Source: CADAWZ01 sp045114665
Lineage (GTDB): Bacteria > Vulcanimicrobiota > CADAWZ01
Reading direction: 5' to 3'
Length of the DNA stretch: 27,087 nt
Assembly (NCBI GenBank): GCA_045114665.1
Contig: JBGUKW010000111.1
Location: 1 to 27,087, forward strand
Below the pieces are notes generated by a model. The model did not search any database and was not told the DNA's origin. It saw nothing but the letters and a program-made list of their open reading frames with translations. Within the stretch, counting starts at the first letter, position 1. The number at the start of each line of letters is the position of its first letter. Shown piece after piece: positions 5,949 to 13,970 of the stretch. The position numbers and the translations under genes were made by a program.

Positions 5949-7739
5949 CTATCTATTTTTCTTTTCAGACCTACTTGTAAATAAGAATTGTACAGGGTAA
6001 CAAGAAGAAGCCTCTGGAATTGTTACTATTTTACAATTTAAAGTTTCATTAGCCCGCAATTTTATCTGTTTTATTACCTGAGATGTATCTTTTTTTAATA
6101 TCTTACTCTCAATCAACTCTCCATCAATTATAAAAGTTCCCTGTGAAACACCATTCAATGGAGTAAATAAAACATCGACTGTAACAGGATAAGATGTATC
6201 ATTTACAAGGTCTGTACTCAAAGTATATACAACACCAAAATTTCCTGTATTTGGCTCTCCTGTTTTTGCATCAATAACCCAAGGCCATTTGCCAACAGTA
6301 ACTTCTAAATCACCTGACGATATTTTATATTTGTTCTCATTCAATATTTCAGGAACAGGAAAAACTCCATGTGGATGAATTTTAAATGGATCAAATGGCT
6401 CGTCAATTTCTTTTAAATTACCTTTATTTTTTGATGTAAATGTTTCAACCTTTACATCTATTTCCTTTCCTTCAAGAACTTCTATATCACAAATTCCTGA
6501 AAAAAGAAAATTTGGAGTTATTACCTTTTCTACTATTGCGATATTTCCAAAAGCAGGAACTTCAAGAACATACCCACTGCCTGATCCATAAAGTGACATA
6601 TATCTATGAGCAGCCTTATGACCTGCATACATTTCAAATTTGTCTGGTCCAGCAGCTGCATTTCTAAACAACAACTTTACAGGTTTTGGACTTTTATTTT
6701 TTAAAGATACAGTCAATTTTCTATTGAAATCTGAACCATTTTTATGTGAATACATCATTCTCACATGATTTGATTCAGAAATTGACTTGTTGAATAAAAT
6801 TCCATCTTCTTTTATGATTTCAGGTCTATTGCTTACAAAAAGCTCTGCTGGAGCTTTCCATTTTAGACCACTATTTTTAATATGAACTTTAACAGTTCCC
6901 TCAACAGTAATATAATTTGGACCTTCAAGAATTACTGGAACAGATAAAAGTGATGTGTCTCCCTCAATTATTGATTGATAGATAGAAATATCATCTTTTA
7001 AATAAACAGAAGCACCTGGCTTTAATGTTACAGCATCTGGAATACGCCACAAAACACCTGATTTAATAACTTCTGTTGAAGCAGGCATTCCTGTTACTTC
7101 AAGTTCGACATCTTTATCTATTTTACCAGCTCTTTCTTTAACTATGAGTTTTAAAGTACCTCTTTTATTTCTTCTGATCATCAAAAGATCAAATTCACCT
7201 GTTTTCAAAGGATAAATTGAAACTTCACTTTCTTCTTCATCAAAAGAAACTTCAAGAGCTTTTTGAGGATATTTAAATTTAACTTTTCCATCCCCACCTA
7301 TAGTTATGGATGTAGAATCTCCAAGTGCAACAACAACTTTAGAAGCAGACATCTCCAAAGGCTTTACAGCAGCTGCCGTTATTATATTTTTTAGCCAGAG
7401 TTTAGCCAATGCAGAAGGTTCAGAATTATGTTTTAAAGCCTGTTCCCTTGTAACAGTTACAATAAGTGAAGTTCCCCAATATATGGAAATTCCTCCACCA
7501 TCTTCTGTTTCTGTTTCCAAAGAATCAGCCGAAGCACCAGCTTTAAATTTTTCATTTAATATTTTTGAAGCCTTTTCAGCAATGGCAGAAGCGTCTTCTC
7601 TATCGGTATTAAATAACCTAAAAACAACAGTATCATTTACTTTTACAGGAATACTATTAGAGTCTTGTGCATAAACAATAGAAAAAGATAAGAAAAATGA
7701 CAATAGAAAAAAGAAAGCCGAATATTTTAATAATTTCAT
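5949..7739 (-). CDS. Large secreted (periplasmic or outer-surface) protein of unknown function inside the lipid A operon
   Basis: 596 residues. A Sec signal peptide is clear: MKLLKYS, a long hydrophobic core, then VYAQ with likely cleavage after residue 24. Residues about 30-108 form an alpha/beta module (a VNDTVVFRLF strand, a long helix, a VTVTREQALKHN turn, a helix) resembling the N-terminal periplasmic module seen in some mechanosensitive-channel proteins. Residues about 110-200 resemble the beta-rich N-terminal domain of CpaC-type secretin-associated proteins. Residues about 230-590 are beta-rich with no lipobox or membrane span. Both resemblances are by eye and weak. The start has a GGGGA ribosome site. 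It lies 12 bp after lpxD and 17 bp before lpxC, so it is made with lipid A enzymes. I do not recognise the whole protein; a structural or transport role in the envelope is inferred from context. Confidence 0.75.
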   Translation of the reverse strand: MKLLKYSAFFFLLSFFLSFSIVYAQDSNSIPVKVNDTVVFRLFNTDREDASAIAEKASKILNEKFKAGASADSLETETEDGGGISIYWGTSLIVTVTREQALKHNSEPSALAKLWLKNIITAAAVKPLEMSASKVVVALGDSTSITIGGDGKVKFKYPQKALEVSFDEEESEVSIYPLKTGEFDLLMIRRNKRGTLKLIVKERAGKIDKDVELEVTGMPASTEVIKSGVLWRIPDAVTLKPGASVYLKDDISIYQSIIEGDTSLLSVPVILEGPNYITVEGTVKVHIKNSGLKWKAPAELFVSNRPEIIKEDGILFNKSISESNHVRMMYSHKNGSDFNRKLTVSLKNKSPKPVKLLFRNAAAGPDKFEMYAGHKAAHRYMSLYGSGSGYVLEVPAFGNIAIVEKVITPNFLFSGICDIEVLEGKEIDVKVETFTSKNKGNLKEIDEPFDPFKIHPHGVFPVPEILNENKYKISSGDLEVTVGKWPWVIDAKTGEPNTGNFGVVYTLSTDLVNDTSYPVTVDVLFTPLNGVSQGTFIIDGELIESKILKKDTSQVIKQIKLRANETLNCKIVTIPEASSCYPVQFLFTSRSEKKNR

Positions 7740-7751
7740 AAAAATCCCCTA

Positions 7752-8771
7752 CTATTTATTCAAACCTTCTGAAATTTTGCTTATAGCTTTATCTATTTTT
7801 GACATAAACTCTGGAAGTTTTGAAATAGAAGCCTCAATTTTTAGTTCTTCTCTGTGCTCTCTTGCAGGATAACCTGAAACAATTGTTCCACTCTTAACTT
7901 GTTTTGTTACTCCAGCTCTTCCTGCAACTATAGAATCAGAACCAATTAGAGTATGGTCTCTAACTCCAGCTTGTGCTGCTATTATTACTCTATCTCCAAT
8001 CTTTGTACTTCCTGCAACTCCAGATTGAGAAACAATTGTACAATCATTTCCAACCTGTGTATTATGACCAATCTGAACAATATTATCAATTTTTGTTCCT
8101 GTTCCTATCAAAGTCTTTCCTGTAGTAGCCCTGTCAATAGTAGTATTTGCTCCAATTTCTACATCATCACCTATAGAAACTATACCAACTTGAGGAATTT
8201 TAATTTGTTTTGCCCCATCACGAACAAAACCAAAACCATCAGCTCCAATAACTGCTCCTGAATGAATGAGGCATCTATCCCCAACAGAACAACCATAAAA
8301 AACTGTTACTCTTGGTTCAAGAACAGTATCTTCACCTATAGAAACACCTTTGCCAATATAGGAAAAAGAATATATCTCGGTTCTATCACCTATAGAAGCT
8401 CCATCCTCTATAACAACATAAGGACCAATAAAAACATCTTTTCCCAAAGAGACATTTTTGCCAATAATGGCAGAAGAATGAACTGAAGGAGTTGGTTTTT
8501 CTCTTTTATGGAATAAATCAAGTACAAGTGCAAATCCTAAGCGAGGATTTTTAAGTCTAATTACAGGCTTATCAAAGCCTTTTGAAGTAATAGGTATAAT
8601 AACAGCTGCTGCTTTTGAAGCCTCAACAGATGATCTATATTTTTCACTTTCCATAAAAGTCAAATATGATTCAAGAGCATCATCACTTCCAGAAATACCA
8701 TTAACTGAAATATCTTCACCTTCGAGTGTTCCACCTAAGTGTTCAGCTATTTCGCTCAATTTTTTAAACAT
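7752..8771 (-). CDS. lpxD: UDP-3-O-(3-hydroxyacyl)glucosamine N-acyltransferase LpxD
   Basis: 339 residues, the family's usual length. It adds the second hydroxyacyl chain, from ACP to the 2-amino group of UDP-3-O-acylglucosamine, after LpxC. An N-terminal uridine-binding domain (residues 1-95) is followed by a hexapeptide-repeat beta-helix (about 97-305) and a short C-terminal helix. IGADGFGF at 175-182 and the catalytic H236 in NIVQIGHN (E. coli H239) are clear. The ATG has an AAGGA ribosome site 8 nt away. It follows the third OmpH-like gene by 11 bp, the bamA-skp-lpxD order known from many Gram-negatives. Confidence 0.97.
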   Translation of the reverse strand: MFKKLSEIAEHLGGTLEGEDISVNGISGSDDALESYLTFMESEKYRSSVEASKAAAVIIPITSKGFDKPVIRLKNPRLGFALVLDLFHKREKPTPSVHSSAIIGKNVSLGKDVFIGPYVVIEDGASIGDRTEIYSFSYIGKGVSIGEDTVLEPRVTVFYGCSVGDRCLIHSGAVIGADGFGFVRDGAKQIKIPQVGIVSIGDDVEIGANTTIDRATTGKTLIGTGTKIDNIVQIGHNTQVGNDCTIVSQSGVAGSTKIGDRVIIAAQAGVRDHTLIGSDSIVAGRAGVTKQVKSGTIVSGYPAREHREELKIEASISKLPEFMSKIDKAISKISEGLNK

Positions 8772-8782
8772 ATTTTTATTCC

Positions 8783-9319
8783 TTATTTCTTTTTATCTTC
8801 TTTTTCTCTCAATTTAGAAAGTATATCAACTGTTATATCTTCTCCACCATATTCTATGACAGGAGAACTCTCAGAATTATCTATAACGACATCTATTTTC
8901 TGTTCTTTAGCAACTTCAGAAGCTATATCTCTAAGCTCATTTACAATATCAGTTCTCTTTTTACTCCATTCTGCATTGAGAGATTGAAGTTCGGTTGTAA
9001 GAGTTTGATGTTGTGATTGAAGTTCAGCCAATTCTTTTTTCTGAGACTCAGTTATTTCAGATACATTTCCTTCCATATCGTTTCTCAATTTTTTTACCTT
9101 GGAAGCAAGGTCATTTCTATCTTTAATATATTTATCTCTATCTTTGATATATTTATCTCCTAAATCTCTGTATTTTTCCCATTTTTTTAGAAGATTATCT
9201 GTATTTATATATGCGACATTTAACTGTTTTTTAGAAGTATTTCCGCTTTCCGTTTTAGTACATGATGTAGAACAAAAAGAGGATATGAGAATAAGTGCAA
9301 CTACAATTATTTTTTTCAA
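8783..9319 (-). CDS. OmpH/Skp-like periplasmic chaperone, predicted lipoprotein
   Basis: 178 residues. The TTG start is chosen because AAGGAG lies upstream at good spacing and gives a complete signal sequence. Signal peptide MKKIIVVALILISSFCSTSC, with a lipobox-like ending at Cys20. After a short linker, residues about 31-140 form a coiled coil (helical repeats rich in Lys, Asp, Glu, Leu), then the conserved C-terminal strand QKIDVVIDNSE..YGGEDIT ends the domain. This is the Skp arrangement: a trimeric chaperone that holds unfolded outer membrane proteins for the Bam complex. It is the third of three such genes in a row, 5 bp after the previous one and 11 bp before lpxD. Classical Skp is soluble, so the lipid anchor is notable. 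Confidence 0.9.
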   Translation of the reverse strand: MKKIIVVALILISSFCSTSCTKTESGNTSKKQLNVAYINTDNLLKKWEKYRDLGDKYIKDRDKYIKDRNDLASKVKKLRNDMEGNVSEITESQKKELAELQSQHQTLTTELQSLNAEWSKKRTDIVNELRDIASEVAKEQKIDVVIDNSESSPVIEYGGEDITVDILSKLREKEDKKK

Positions 9320-9324
9320 TTAAA

Positions 9325-10620
9325 TCACTCCTTCTTCAATTCGGAAATTGTCTTATCTGTAATATCTTCAGCCGAAATATTCGCAATATAACTAAGAAAA
9401 ACAACATCTATTTTTTCTTCTTCTAAAACTTTTTTAACAGCAACTTTAATATCTTCAAGCATGACATCACGAAGATTATTCTTCTCAGACATCAAAGAAG
9501 CATAATCAGCTCTAAGTCTCTCAAGTTTTTCCATATCAGATTTTATAATAGCGTCTCTCGATTCTTTCATCTCTTTATTAAGCGATGCTCCTAAATTTTC
9601 AAGACGTTTCTCAATCTGTGCCTTTTTCTGATTCAATCTACGATTAGCTTCTGCTCCTGCACTTGCCATTTTAGCTTCCATATCTTTCTGCTTTTGTGCA
9701 AGATTTCTCTGAATCTCATTAGCTTTTGCTTGAAGTTGAGATGCCTCTTCTTTTGAAGGAGAACCATAACCTACTTGCTTTCTTATATCGCTATCAAGTT
9801 GTTTCTTATATGCGGCAACACCATCGTCAACGGCTTTAAATTCTCTTGAAGAAATAGCTTCGAGTTGAGATGCTATTTCCTGTTTCTTTACTTCTTTTAA
9901 TTTAAATTCTTCTTCATTTATGGCCATAAGCTCATCTTGAAGTGCTTTTTTCTCCTCTTCAGCTACATCAAGTTGAAGCTTCAACTGAATATTTAATCTC
10001 TGAGATTGATTTTCTTTAGAAATTTGCTGTTCATAAGCCAACAATTCATTATCAAGTCTCGTTTTTTCTCTGTCAATATTTTCTTTAGCCTGTTTTTGAA
10101 GTGCAAGGCGTTTTGCAGATATCTGTCTATCTCTCAATACAAGCATATCACCTGTTAAATTGACAGCAGTAGTTGAAGGAGTTGGGGCGTTTCTTGACAT
10201 ATTTTTAGCAGCATTTTTTGCAGCAGCAAGATCGCTTTCAAATTGAGCTTCCATCTTTCTTTTCTGTGCATCAAGTGAAGCCTGTACTTGCTTTAATTCT
10301 GCTTCAAGTTCTGCTCTTGCCTTTTTCTGAGCGTCTTCCATTTTTTTTGCTTGTGAAGCCCCAAGTTTATTTAATGAATCTCCAGAGCCTTTTCTCATCT
10401 CATCCGAAATTTCAGATATTTTCTTTTCAATTCTATCAAGCTCATCCCAATCACTGTGTTTTTTGATAACTTTTTCAACATCAACAACAGCTATCTTTAA
10501 AGGTTTTTGTTCTATTTCATCTTTTTTCTTGTTATCAGTACAACCAACAAAAATAAAAGAAGATAAAACAATAAAACAAAAAATCACAACTGAACTAAAA
10601 TTTGATTTTGAAATAATCAT
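9325..10620 (-). CDS. Long OmpH/Skp-like coiled-coil lipoprotein
   Basis: 431 residues, more than twice the usual Skp length. Signal sequence with a good lipobox (FVGC, Cys27) and a Lys/Asp-rich linker. The mature part opens with the OmpH strand KIAVVDVEKVIKKH, then has a very long charged coiled coil (about residues 60-395, rich in Lys, Glu, Gln and Ala), and closes with the OmpH C-terminal strand EEKIDVVFLSYIANISAEDIT. The OmpH terminal elements are kept while the tentacle helices appear greatly extended, possibly by internal duplication. No good ribosome site is seen, but it starts 9 bp after the preceding gene. It may form a longer chaperone or a periplasm-spanning tether; both are inference. 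Confidence 0.85.
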   Translation of the reverse strand: MIISKSNFSSVVIFCFIVLSSFIFVGCTDNKKKDEIEQKPLKIAVVDVEKVIKKHSDWDELDRIEKKISEISDEMRKGSGDSLNKLGASQAKKMEDAQKKARAELEAELKQVQASLDAQKRKMEAQFESDLAAAKNAAKNMSRNAPTPSTTAVNLTGDMLVLRDRQISAKRLALQKQAKENIDREKTRLDNELLAYEQQISKENQSQRLNIQLKLQLDVAEEEKKALQDELMAINEEEFKLKEVKKQEIASQLEAISSREFKAVDDGVAAYKKQLDSDIRKQVGYGSPSKEEASQLQAKANEIQRNLAQKQKDMEAKMASAGAEANRRLNQKKAQIEKRLENLGASLNKEMKESRDAIIKSDMEKLERLRADYASLMSEKNNLRDVMLEDIKVAVKKVLEEEKIDVVFLSYIANISAEDITDKTISELKKE

Positions 10621-10629
10621 AATTTGTTT

Positions 10630-11493
10630 TTACTTTTCATCCTTCGATGAAGAAGTTGAAGAGGATTTTTTCCCTAAAAGTCTATCCACAACTTCATCTG
10701 TAATATTTTTGCCACCATACATAACATATTCTTTACCGACGACGAGTACATATTTCTTTTCTTTAGCAACTTCGCTTACAGTATCATTAACTTTTTTAAG
10801 AAGAGGGACAGATATAGAATCATTCATCATTTTCAATTTCTTTTCATAATCAGCTGTTAAAACTCTAATCTGTTCATCTGTCATAGTCTTTGATTTTGTT
10901 GCAATATCTTCTCTCGCCTTTGTCCAAGCTTCACGAATCTTCTTATCTGAATCTCTAAACATAGGAAGACTTCTAACTACCTCTTGATCAAAATAGGCAA
11001 CCTTGCTATTTGCCCCAATATCAATATCTGAAGTATTTAAATCGCCTTCTTCTCTGAATTTATCTTTAACTGCATCTGTTATATCTTCTGCTCCAGTTAC
11101 AACAATAGATTTATCCATAACTACTGTTACTTTCTTTTCTGCAGCAATGATTGCGATAGAATTCTGTACTCTATCTTTTAAAGGATTGATTTCCTTATTT
11201 ATAACAGACTGAAGGTCTTTTTCAAAAAGAGCATTTATATCAGCCTTTTGGGAATCAGACGCACCTTTCATTTTTTCAGAATAAGATTGTTCAAGAGAAG
11301 CTCTCGCTTGAGTTATTTTCTCATTTGCCTTTAAAAAAGCCTGAAGTTTATAAATAGAAGCTGAATCAATCACAGCAATTTCACATGTACTTTTATTTGC
11401 TTGTTCTTTATTTTTATCATCTGAACATGAAGCACATAGAAAAGTAGAAACACAAATCAGCAAAGAAAATAAAACTGCTGAAATTTTTTTCAT
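10630..11493 (-). CDS. Double-domain OmpH/Skp-like lipoprotein
   Basis: 287 residues from the ATG at 11493, which has GGAGG 6 nt upstream; an upstream TTG in frame overlaps that ribosome site and is rejected. The signal sequence ends in the lipobox LCASC. Two OmpH-like units follow in tandem. The first opens with CEIAVIDSASIYK and closes with KKVTVVMDKSIVVTGAEDIT. The second opens with KVAYFDQEVVRSLPMF and closes with KKYVLVVGKEYVMYGGKNIT. Each has a coiled-coil pair between. A Ser-rich tail ends the protein. It is 18 bp after bamA, so it is co-expressed with the insertase it would feed. A fused double Skp is unusual, since Skp normally works as a trimer of single units. Confidence 0.88.
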   Translation of the reverse strand: MKKISAVLFSLLICVSTFLCASCSDDKNKEQANKSTCEIAVIDSASIYKLQAFLKANEKITQARASLEQSYSEKMKGASDSQKADINALFEKDLQSVINKEINPLKDRVQNSIAIIAAEKKVTVVMDKSIVVTGAEDITDAVKDKFREEGDLNTSDIDIGANSKVAYFDQEVVRSLPMFRDSDKKIREAWTKAREDIATKSKTMTDEQIRVLTADYEKKLKMMNDSISVPLLKKVNDTVSEVAKEKKYVLVVGKEYVMYGGKNITDEVVDRLLGKKSSSTSSSKDEK

Positions 11494-11511
11494 AAATTCC
11501 TCCAAATTAAA

Positions 11512-13803
11512 TTAGAAACTCTGTCCAAATCCTATAGTAAGTCTTGAACCATTTTCACCCATTGCATAATCGAGTCTAACAACTCCAAGACCCAATGTAG
11601 GAAGTGTAAGCCTTAGACCAACACCAGCATCTGTATGTAGTTTAGATGAACCCTGCTCATGGAACCAAGCATTTCCAGCATCAACAAAAACAGCACCACT
11701 CAAAACAGTTAATTTTGCAATAGGGAATCTCAACTCGGCATTTAAAAGAATCATTCTATCGCCCATGAAAATGTTGTCATGGTAACCTCTCAAAGAATCA
11801 GTACCACCTAAATAAAATACATCTGAACTTGAGAAGCTATTACCATGTACGGCTCCTCCCCATGCTCTCAATGCCAATGTCATATTTTTACCAACAGGTA
11901 TATATTTTCTAATTTCAAGCTGTGTTTTTGTAAACTCTTCATCTCCACCCAAAAAACCACCAGCACTCTGTAGTGAAGCATTTATAAATGTACCTGTCTT
12001 TGGATTAAATAAATCATCTCTGTTATCATATACTGCGGAAAGAGTTCCACTGTTTGCACGACCATCAAAAAGACCTACTGGTTCATATTTAGAAATACCA
12101 CTTCTTGTCAATTTAATTTTTTCTGTTTTAAGTGAAAGATAAATAGTAAAGAATTCACTAAGTGGATGTCCATAACTCACAACAAAACCTGTTCTCTTAT
12201 CGTCATAATATGAATATGCAATAGGACTAGAATTTGGAACAACCTGAGTTAACTCCTTATAATTTTGTTTATAGAAAGAAAATGAGAGAGAATCCCTATT
12301 TGAATTTATAGCAGGATTGAAAATAGATAGATTGAGAAAATCTGACTTTACACCAGCCTGAAATTGTGCAGAACCTCCCCAACCAGTTCCTTTAAAATTG
12401 CGTTCTGATACAGATACTCCACCTGTAACACCACTTCTAACAGCTCCAGAACCGCCACCAGTATAACCAAGTCCTAAAGTTACCTGTCCTGTTTTCTGTT
12501 CTTTTACTTTAATAGCAAGAACAACTTTACCCATCTCAGAACCTGCTTCTGGTTCTATATTTACACTTGAAAAATATCCAATATGATTAAGTCTTTCAAG
12601 GTCTTTTTGAATTCTCTTTCTCTTTAAAATCTGACCAACTTTTGTATTCATGTGTCTAAATACAACATAGTCTTTAGTTCTTGTATTACCCTCGACCTTA
12701 ATATCTTCTACAATAGCTTCAACTATTTTTATTGTAACAACTCCTGTTGCAGAATCTGCAGTAGGTCTTATTGTATCAAGGATATAATCATCTTTTTCAT
12801 ATAATGCAGCAATCTTATCAGTATCTGCTTTTGCAATCTTTTGGTTAAATAATTCTCCCTTTTTAAATGTCAAGAAAGAACGAAGTTTTTCAGTTGTATA
12901 AGCTGTATTTCCAACAATCTCTATATCATTTACAATCATTCCATCAGTAATTTTTATCTTTAAATCACCTGACTCAGTCCAGTTTACATCTTTAATATGT
13001 GTTGGCTTTAAAAGATAGCCTAACTCATCATTGTAATATTGATTAATGGAATTTGTATCACCATACAAAGTTTTTGTATTGAGTATATTTCCTACTTTTG
13101 TTTCCATAAGAGAAAGTAATTTTTCAGAGTCAACAACAGTATTTCCCTCAAATATAATATTTTTTACAACTGGATTTTCAAGAACTGTAAAAACAACTTT
13201 AACTCCACCAATAAAATATCTTTGGTCTATTTTTACATCAGTAAACATTCCCAAATCAAAGATAGACTGTATATCTCTTTGAACTTTTGAAGCAATAAGT
13301 GGATCGCCTATTTTCATAGACATCACTTTTATTATTTCATCTGTTGGAACAGTATTATTTCCCTCGATAACTATAGCCGTTATTTTAGGAGCTGACTCAT
13401 CTAAATTGTCATCAGCAGAAGATTTATTTTCTTCTTTTATTTCCTTATCTGAAGAAGTTGAAGATTCTGTTGAATTCGAATCCTTATCTTCTGCTTTAGT
13501 TTCTTCAGATTTAGAAGCTTCAGATTTAGAAGCTTCAGATTTAGATTCACTATCATTATTTTTTGTTTCAGTTTCAATTTTAGAATCTGTTTCCTCAGTT
13601 ACTTCCTTTTTTTCTGAATCCAAAGATGTATTCGGAAGCGAATTTTCTTTGGAAGGAGAATCTACAACATTGCCACTGACAGCAGATTCAAAAACGCCGT
13701 TTTCTTCGCTTATAACTTCTGCAAAGCAAATGACTGAAAATGAAAGAAAAAATGTTATTAGAATAAAGAGTATCAACGAAGTGCGAAAAAATCGGCTCTT
13801 CAT
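11512..13803 (-). CDS. bamA: Outer membrane protein assembly factor BamA (Omp85)
   Basis: 763 residues from the ATG at 13803; GGAGG lies 7 nt upstream, and this start gives a proper signal peptide (MKSRFFRTSLILFILITF... to VICFAE). An in-frame start 25 codons earlier would bury the signal and is rejected. Residues about 30-135 are a low-complexity Ser/Glu/Lys/Asp linker with a tandem SEASK repeat. Four POTRA domains follow, each opening with a V.(G)N-type strand (IVIEGNNTV, IIFEGNTVV, IEIVGNTAY, IKVEGNTRT). The rest is a 16-strand-type barrel with the conserved TDSLRGY motif (the VRGF loop) and a C-terminal Phe. It inserts beta-barrel proteins into the outer membrane. Four POTRAs differ from the five of E. 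coli. It is the first gene of the envelope run. Confidence 0.96.
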   Translation of the reverse strand: MKSRFFRTSLILFILITFFLSFSVICFAEVISEENGVFESAVSGNVVDSPSKENSLPNTSLDSEKKEVTEETDSKIETETKNNDSESKSEASKSEASKSEETKAEDKDSNSTESSTSSDKEIKEENKSSADDNLDESAPKITAIVIEGNNTVPTDEIIKVMSMKIGDPLIASKVQRDIQSIFDLGMFTDVKIDQRYFIGGVKVVFTVLENPVVKNIIFEGNTVVDSEKLLSLMETKVGNILNTKTLYGDTNSINQYYNDELGYLLKPTHIKDVNWTESGDLKIKITDGMIVNDIEIVGNTAYTTEKLRSFLTFKKGELFNQKIAKADTDKIAALYEKDDYILDTIRPTADSATGVVTIKIVEAIVEDIKVEGNTRTKDYVVFRHMNTKVGQILKRKRIQKDLERLNHIGYFSSVNIEPEAGSEMGKVVLAIKVKEQKTGQVTLGLGYTGGGSGAVRSGVTGGVSVSERNFKGTGWGGSAQFQAGVKSDFLNLSIFNPAINSNRDSLSFSFYKQNYKELTQVVPNSSPIAYSYYDDKRTGFVVSYGHPLSEFFTIYLSLKTEKIKLTRSGISKYEPVGLFDGRANSGTLSAVYDNRDDLFNPKTGTFINASLQSAGGFLGGDEEFTKTQLEIRKYIPVGKNMTLALRAWGGAVHGNSFSSSDVFYLGGTDSLRGYHDNIFMGDRMILLNAELRFPIAKLTVLSGAVFVDAGNAWFHEQGSSKLHTDAGVGLRLTLPTLGLGVVRLDYAMGENGSRLTIGFGQSF
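13503..13545. repeat. 15-bp tandem repeat in the bamA linker
   Basis: The unit CTTCAGATTTAGAAG occurs almost three times in a row. It encodes a repeated Ser-Glu-Ala-Ser-Lys in the acidic/basic linker between the BamA signal peptide and the first POTRA. Because the unit is a multiple of 3, copy-number change by slippage would lengthen or shorten the linker without a frameshift. Confidence 0.85.
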
Positions 13804-13834
13804 AAAAAACCTCCGACAAAATAAATCAAAAACA

Positions 13835-13857
13835 GACACAAATAAAAATTTTGTGTC
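13835..13857 (-). promoter_or_regulatory. Inverted repeat with overlapping TTGACA box upstream of bamA
   Basis: GACACAAA (13835-13842) and TTTGTGTC (13850-13857) form an 8-bp perfect inverted repeat, 31 bp before the bamA start. On the minus strand a consensus -35 box TTGACA (13854-13859) overlaps one arm, but the sequence 17 bp on (TCTGTT) is a poor -10. It may be an operator or a leader hairpin. Confidence 0.35.
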
Positions 13858-13928
13858 AAATTTTAAAAACATATTCAAAATTAATTTATATTCTATGATA
13901 AAAGAAAATTTCCTTTTTTAATACAAAA

Positions 13929-13960
13929 TGGCTAAATGTCTTTATAAAGACATTTAGCCA
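13929..13960 (-). terminator. Intrinsic terminator after pepT
   Basis: A perfect 32-bp palindrome centred on TTTATAAA, with arms TGGCTAAATGTC and GACATTTAGCCA. It lies 10 bp beyond the pepT stop on the minus strand and is followed there by a short T-rich stretch, separating pepT from the bamA operon. Confidence 0.8.
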
Positions 13961-13970
13961 AATGAATTCA

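Noticed and set aside
7953..8486. Two plus-strand open frames opposite lpxD, rich in Asn, Ser, Ile and Cys
   Set aside because: They are shadows of the hexapeptide repeats of LpxD read in reverse; composition is low-complexity and no ribosome site or family match exists.
13804..13878. Longer BamA N-terminus with 25 extra residues
   Set aside because: It would place the Sec signal internally and ignores the good GGAGG ribosome site before the ATG at 13803.
13406..13921. 171-codon plus-strand frame opposite the start of bamA
   Set aside because: Its Ser/Glu/Leu-rich sequence mirrors the BamA low-complexity linker, and it runs across the bamA promoter region.
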